64,000 bases of DNA, from positions 248,001 through 312,000 of the forward strand of contig NZ_JBBWUA010000001.1 of the NCBI RefSeq assembly GCF_038181555.1, in the 5' to 3' direction. The translations under genes and the position numbers were made by a program. Source of the DNA: Desulfitobacterium sp038181555. Lineage in GTDB: Bacteria > Bacillota > Desulfitobacteriia > Desulfitobacteriales > Desulfitobacteriaceae. Position 1 is the first letter of the stretch, and every line of letters starts with the position of its first letter. Shown here one piece after another: positions 61,123 to 64,000 of the stretch. Under the pieces are notes generated by a model. The model searched no databases, was not told the DNA's origin, and saw only the letters and a program-made list of their open reading frames with translations.

Positions 61123-61290
61123 TGAAAAATAGAAAAACGAATAGAAGATTAATTCTTATACTATCATGGGCAGCAGTTCTGCTTTGGTTGGGGCTACTAC
61201 GTTTTTTATTCAATGGATATAAGCGGGTTAGGAGGAAATGTGATGAAAGGAATTGTTCTAGCGGGAGGAAATGGAACTCGTCTTTATCCC
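61123..61290 (+). pseudogene. short membrane ORF, possible VanZ-like remnant
   Basis: ATG 61123 opens a short frame that begins MKNRKTNRRLILILSWAAVL and then LWLGL, a single hydrophobic segment like the start of VanZ-family proteins. It then runs without family likeness into the rmlA start region in a different frame. It is probably the broken 5' end of a longer gene. No clear ribosome binding site. Confidence 0.35.
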
Positions 61291-62118
61291 CTAACTAAAG
61301 TAACATCTAAGCAACTTTTACCGATATATGATAAACCGATGATTTTTTATCCGCTTTCTGTGCTTATGATGTCAGGAATACGAGAAATTCTGATTATCTC
61401 CACTCCACAGGATTTGCCGAATTTCAAACGTCTTCTAGGCAATGGCAGTGATTACGGCTTATCGCTCAGCTACGCTGAGCAACCTTCACCTCATGGACTA
61501 GCCGAGGCGTTTATTATAGGCGAAGAATTTATTTCAGGTGAACGATGCGCCATGATTTTAGGCGACAATATTTTCTATGGTGCAGGCTTAGTGAGTAGCT
61601 TGCGGGAGGCCGCATCAAGGGAACATGGGGCTACAGTATTTGGTTACTATGTCGTCGACCCGGAGCGTTTCGGAGTGGTGGAGATAGATGGTAAAGGAAA
61701 GGCTATATCTATAGAGGAAAAGCCGGTAAAGCCAAAAAGTAATTATTGTGTGACCGGTCTGTACTTTTACGACGAACGAGTATCAAAATGGGCTAAAGAG
61801 CTTAGACCCTCGGCAAGAGGCGAGCTTGAAATAACAGATTTGAACCGTATGTATTTGGACGATGGAAGTTTAAATGTGATAACGCTGGGACGCGGCTATG
61901 CTTGGTTGGATACAGGTACTATGGAAAGTTTGGCAGATGCAACGGAATTTGTCAGGGTGATGCAAAATAGGACCGGTACTATCATTGCGGCGTTGGAGGA
62001 AGTGGCGTACAGAAATGGTTGGATATCAAAGGATGCCCTTATTAAACATGCGGAGGCCTATGGAAAATCTCCCTATGGCCTCCACTTGAAGCATGTTACG
62101 GAAGGGAAAATAATATGA
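61243..62118 (+). CDS. rmlA: glucose-1-phosphate thymidylyltransferase
   Basis: A 291-residue RmlA. The signature GIVLAGGNGTRLYPLTKVTS and then KQLLPIYDKPMIFYPLSVLM is unmistakable; metal/substrate residues are in ILGDNIFYG, and VEIDGKGKAISIEEKPVKPK is normal. It makes dTDP-glucose from dTTP and glucose-1-phosphate. ATG 61243 with AGGAGG upstream is chosen over 61213. It overlaps rmlB by 4 bp (ATGA). rmlC and rmlD are not in the window, so the dTDP-sugar made may not be rhamnose. Confidence 0.96.
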   Translation: MKGIVLAGGNGTRLYPLTKVTSKQLLPIYDKPMIFYPLSVLMMSGIREILIISTPQDLPNFKRLLGNGSDYGLSLSYAEQPSPHGLAEAFIIGEEFISGERCAMILGDNIFYGAGLVSSLREAASREHGATVFGYYVVDPERFGVVEIDGKGKAISIEEKPVKPKSNYCVTGLYFYDERVSKWAKELRPSARGELEITDLNRMYLDDGSLNVITLGRGYAWLDTGTMESLADATEFVRVMQNRTGTIIAALEEVAYRNGWISKDALIKHAEAYGKSPYGLHLKHVTEGKII

Positions 62119-63098
62119 AGATATTGGTTACCGGTGGTGCCGGCTTTATCGGCAGCAATTTTATTTTTTATGAACTTGCAAAACACCCTGAGGATAGCAT
62201 AATCTGTGTGGATTTGCTCACATATGCCGGAAATCTTGAAACCTTAGAAAGCGTAATGTCCAGCCCTGCCTTTAAATTTATAAAGGCTGATATTGCGGAT
62301 CAAAAAGCTATTTACCCTATATTTGAGTCTGAGAAACCGGATATCGTAGTCAATTTCGCTGCAGAAAGCCATGTAGATCGTTCAATTGAAAATCCGGCTT
62401 TATTCCTCACCACAAACGTTATAGGTACACAAGTGCTTCTGGATGCTTGCCGCATTTTTGGTGTTGAAAGATTTCATCAGGTTTCAACTGACGAGATATA
62501 TGGAGACCTTCCCCTCGACCGCCCCGACCTTTTCTTTACCGAGCAAACACAAATACATGCTTCATCGCCATACTCAGCTTCCAAAGCTTCCGCAGATTTG
62601 CTTACAATGGCATATTCTCGCACATTCAAGGTGCCTGTTAGCATTTCCCGGTGTTCAAACAACTACGGACCGTATCAGTTCCCCGAGAAGCTTATTCCTC
62701 TGATGATTGCCAATACCTTAAATGATAAGCCGCTACCTGTATATGGCAAAGGGGAAAATGTGCGGGACTGGCTGTATGTCGAAGATCATTGTTCGGCAAT
62801 TGATTTGATTATCCGACACGGAAAGGAAGGCGAGATTTATAATGTCGGGGGGCATAATGAACGGACCAATCTTGAGGTTGTTGAAACAATCATCCATGAG
62901 TTGGGGCGTGGCCGTATCGAATTCGTCAAAGACCGGGCAGGACACGATCTGAGGTATGCCATAGATTCCTCGAAAATACAGCATGATCTGGGCTGGTTGC
63001 CATCCACAGCCTTCGACGAAGGAATTCGGATGACTATTCGTTGGTATCTTGACAATAAGGCATGGTGGCAACGGATTCTCAGCAACCCTATCGAATAA
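62115..63098 (+). CDS. rmlB: dTDP-glucose 4,6-dehydratase
   Basis: A 327-residue SDR enzyme: VTGGAGFIGSNFIFYELA (NAD binding), AAESHVDRSIENP, the STDEIYGDL segment with catalytic Asp-Glu, and YSASKASADLL (YxxxK). It converts dTDP-glucose to dTDP-4-keto-6-deoxyglucose, the branch point to rhamnose and many deoxy or amino sugars. Translationally coupled to rmlA. Its last 11 bp overlap the end of the convergent DUF3102 gene. Confidence 0.95.
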   Translation: MKILVTGGAGFIGSNFIFYELAKHPEDSIICVDLLTYAGNLETLESVMSSPAFKFIKADIADQKAIYPIFESEKPDIVVNFAAESHVDRSIENPALFLTTNVIGTQVLLDACRIFGVERFHQVSTDEIYGDLPLDRPDLFFTEQTQIHASSPYSASKASADLLTMAYSRTFKVPVSISRCSNNYGPYQFPEKLIPLMIANTLNDKPLPVYGKGENVRDWLYVEDHCSAIDLIIRHGKEGEIYNVGGHNERTNLEVVETIIHELGRGRIEFVKDRAGHDLRYAIDSSKIQHDLGWLPSTAFDEGIRMTIRWYLDNKAWWQRILSNPIE

Positions 63099-63984
63099 CA
63101 GTGAAGGTTGGTATAGGCGGGTACACTTCAAGTTGATTGGTCAGGTTTTGCATCATTGTATGGGCCGCCTCGCGGTGTTTCTCTTTCACCTCAGGACTCT
63201 TAAAGCTTAATTCGCGGAGGGCTATTAAAATAGCTTCAAATGCCCTGAGCAGTTGATCCCGAGAAGAGATGTATTTCTCTTCAGACTTCATGATCTGATT
63301 TTCCAAGTTAGTGTTGGGCATAGAATCACTTTCTCTCATGGCTTTCTGCCCCTCTCCAGAGTTAACAGAACTGCTGCTTTGAGCCTGTTGCTCTAGAGAG
63401 TGATTTTGCACGGTTAACCGATTGATTTGGCTTATATTTTCGGCCACCTGCGCTTTCAATTCTTGGTTTACCTGTGTGAGTTTCTCAATTTTTTGGCTAC
63501 TCTCTTTTCCGGCCTCAACGGCCAGCTCTTTTTCTCTTTGGGCTTGGTCTCGTTCCCGTAAGGCCTCTTTCTTTTCTGCTACTGCTTTTTGCAACTGTTG
63601 GGTAGTCATGCCTTCAATATCTAATTCAGCGACGAAATCAGCGCGTTCTTCTTCGGGAATGCCTAAAAGAAGGAGGGCCTTGGAGTAAGTCAGATTGGGA
63701 AGAGCCTGTGTCCGAGTGACGGTGCCAAGGGATTCAGGGTGTAGGGGGCCGTAGGCGGTTGCAATGCGCATCAGTTTTTCGGCCTTGTTTTGTGAGAAGT
63801 TGACGGATTCCTTAAGCCATGTGCCCCATTCACCATGGTTAACTTGGGCCTTGGCCTCCTGCAAGCGTTTGCCGATCTCGATGAAACTATAAAGCAGGAT
63901 CCTCCCGGCTTGATGTTTAATAGTATTGATTTCCGCGGCGATGACCTGAGGTGTTCGCTCCATTGCCAAGGGGGCCTCTGTCAT
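63088..63984 (-). CDS. DUF3102 family protein (start may lie outside window)
   Basis: A 298-residue protein. Residues about 10-140 are DUF3102: IAAEINTIKHQAGRILLYSF, IEIGKRLQEAKAQVNHGEWG and NFSQNKAEKLMRIATAYG. This is a helical domain often found in mobile elements and phage-like regions. A coiled coil follows (about 150-215; KKEALRERDQAQREKELAVE), then a helical tail. No ribosome binding site precedes ATG 63984, and the frame stays open to the window edge, so the true start may be beyond 64000. Function unknown; it may bind DNA or act in partition-like roles (speculative). Confidence 0.78.
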   Translation of the reverse strand: MTEAPLAMERTPQVIAAEINTIKHQAGRILLYSFIEIGKRLQEAKAQVNHGEWGTWLKESVNFSQNKAEKLMRIATAYGPLHPESLGTVTRTQALPNLTYSKALLLLGIPEEERADFVAELDIEGMTTQQLQKAVAEKKEALRERDQAQREKELAVEAGKESSQKIEKLTQVNQELKAQVAENISQINRLTVQNHSLEQQAQSSSSVNSGEGQKAMRESDSMPNTNLENQIMKSEEKYISSRDQLLRAFEAILIALRELSFKSPEVKEKHREAAHTMMQNLTNQLEVYPPIPTFTVIR

Positions 63985-64000
63985 GGCCGGATCGTAGATG

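Noticed and set aside
1..64000. CRISPR arrays, tRNA and rRNA genes, transposase genes
   Set aside because: No regularly spaced repeats, cloverleaf-like sequences or transposase motifs were noticed by eye on either strand; a covariance search could still find a tRNA I missed.

Overview
The window looks like the chromosome of a spore-forming, monoderm anaerobe of the Desulfitobacterium/Desulfosporosinus type (Firmicutes, Peptococcaceae). This is inferred from the gene set: CWB2-anchored surface proteins, an acyl-CoA dehydrogenase/CoA-transferase/membrane HdrDE-like oxidoreductase cluster, GlcD/GlcF-type oxidases, a SdpR/SdpI pair, and a perfect CtsR box in front of clpP. Base composition is mixed. 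Housekeeping and metabolic blocks are moderately GC-rich. Several inserts (6.8-10.3 kb, 37.2-38.7 kb, 54-61 kb) are clearly richer in A+T. No tRNA, rRNA, CRISPR array or transposase gene was seen.

Layout. 1-6.5 kb: fatty-acyl or short-chain acyl-CoA oxidation with electron transfer to the membrane (partial acyl-CoA dehydrogenase, acetyl-CoA hydrolase/transferase, fused membrane Fe-S oxidoreductase), a 58-residue zinc-ribbon protein and a metallo-beta-lactamase-fold hydrolase. 6.8-10.3 kb: an A+T-rich two-gene cassette of an AAA+ ATPase and a subtilisin-like protease with its own promoter and terminator, a candidate conflict/defence module. 10.4-13 kb: tandem DUF445 membrane proteins. 13.1-18.3 kb: TetR-controlled RND efflux pump with a lipoprotein adaptor. 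18.4-23.2 kb: FCD-type GntR regulator diverging from a GlcD/GlcF-like hydroxyacid oxidase, followed by a soluble chemoreceptor with a sugar-diacid-recognition-like domain. 23.3-25 kb: clpP and galU. 25-29.3 kb: exported proteins of unknown function, a candidate large structured RNA, sdpR/sdpI, and a MntA-like antitoxin with a truncated HepT-like partner.

29.3-63.1 kb is a cell-envelope region. It has five intact CWB2 proteins: a lytic-transglycosylase-like one, a GH18 one, an amidase, a probable main S-layer protein and an LRR protein. Between them lies a polysaccharide locus with a CapD/PglF-type dehydratase, WbpA/B/D/E-like enzymes, flippase, polymerase/ligase and two glycosyltransferases. 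The WbpA/B/E/D-like steps predict a UDP-diacetamido-uronic acid, hence an anionic polymer. Such a polymer could serve as the anchor for the CWB2 proteins (inference from the CWB2 family). A RelB/RelE-like toxin-antitoxin pair sits inside the locus. From 55 to 61 kb the DNA is decaying: a subtilase-Fn3 gene with several in-frame stops, a galE gene with an internal deletion and a truncated VanZ-like ORF. The region ends with rmlA-rmlB and a DUF3102 gene.

Non-coding structure is abundant. There is a family of short palindromic repeats sharing a GGGGxCAGGTCCC core, and two copies lie in frame inside a glycosyltransferase gene. There are two nested inverted-repeat elements of about 210-245 bp. Three structured RNA candidates are: about 460 nt at 26.06-26.52 kb, a switch-like leader before the S-layer gene at 50.89-50.98 kb, and a pseudoknot before the CWB2-LRR gene at 58.23-58.30 kb.
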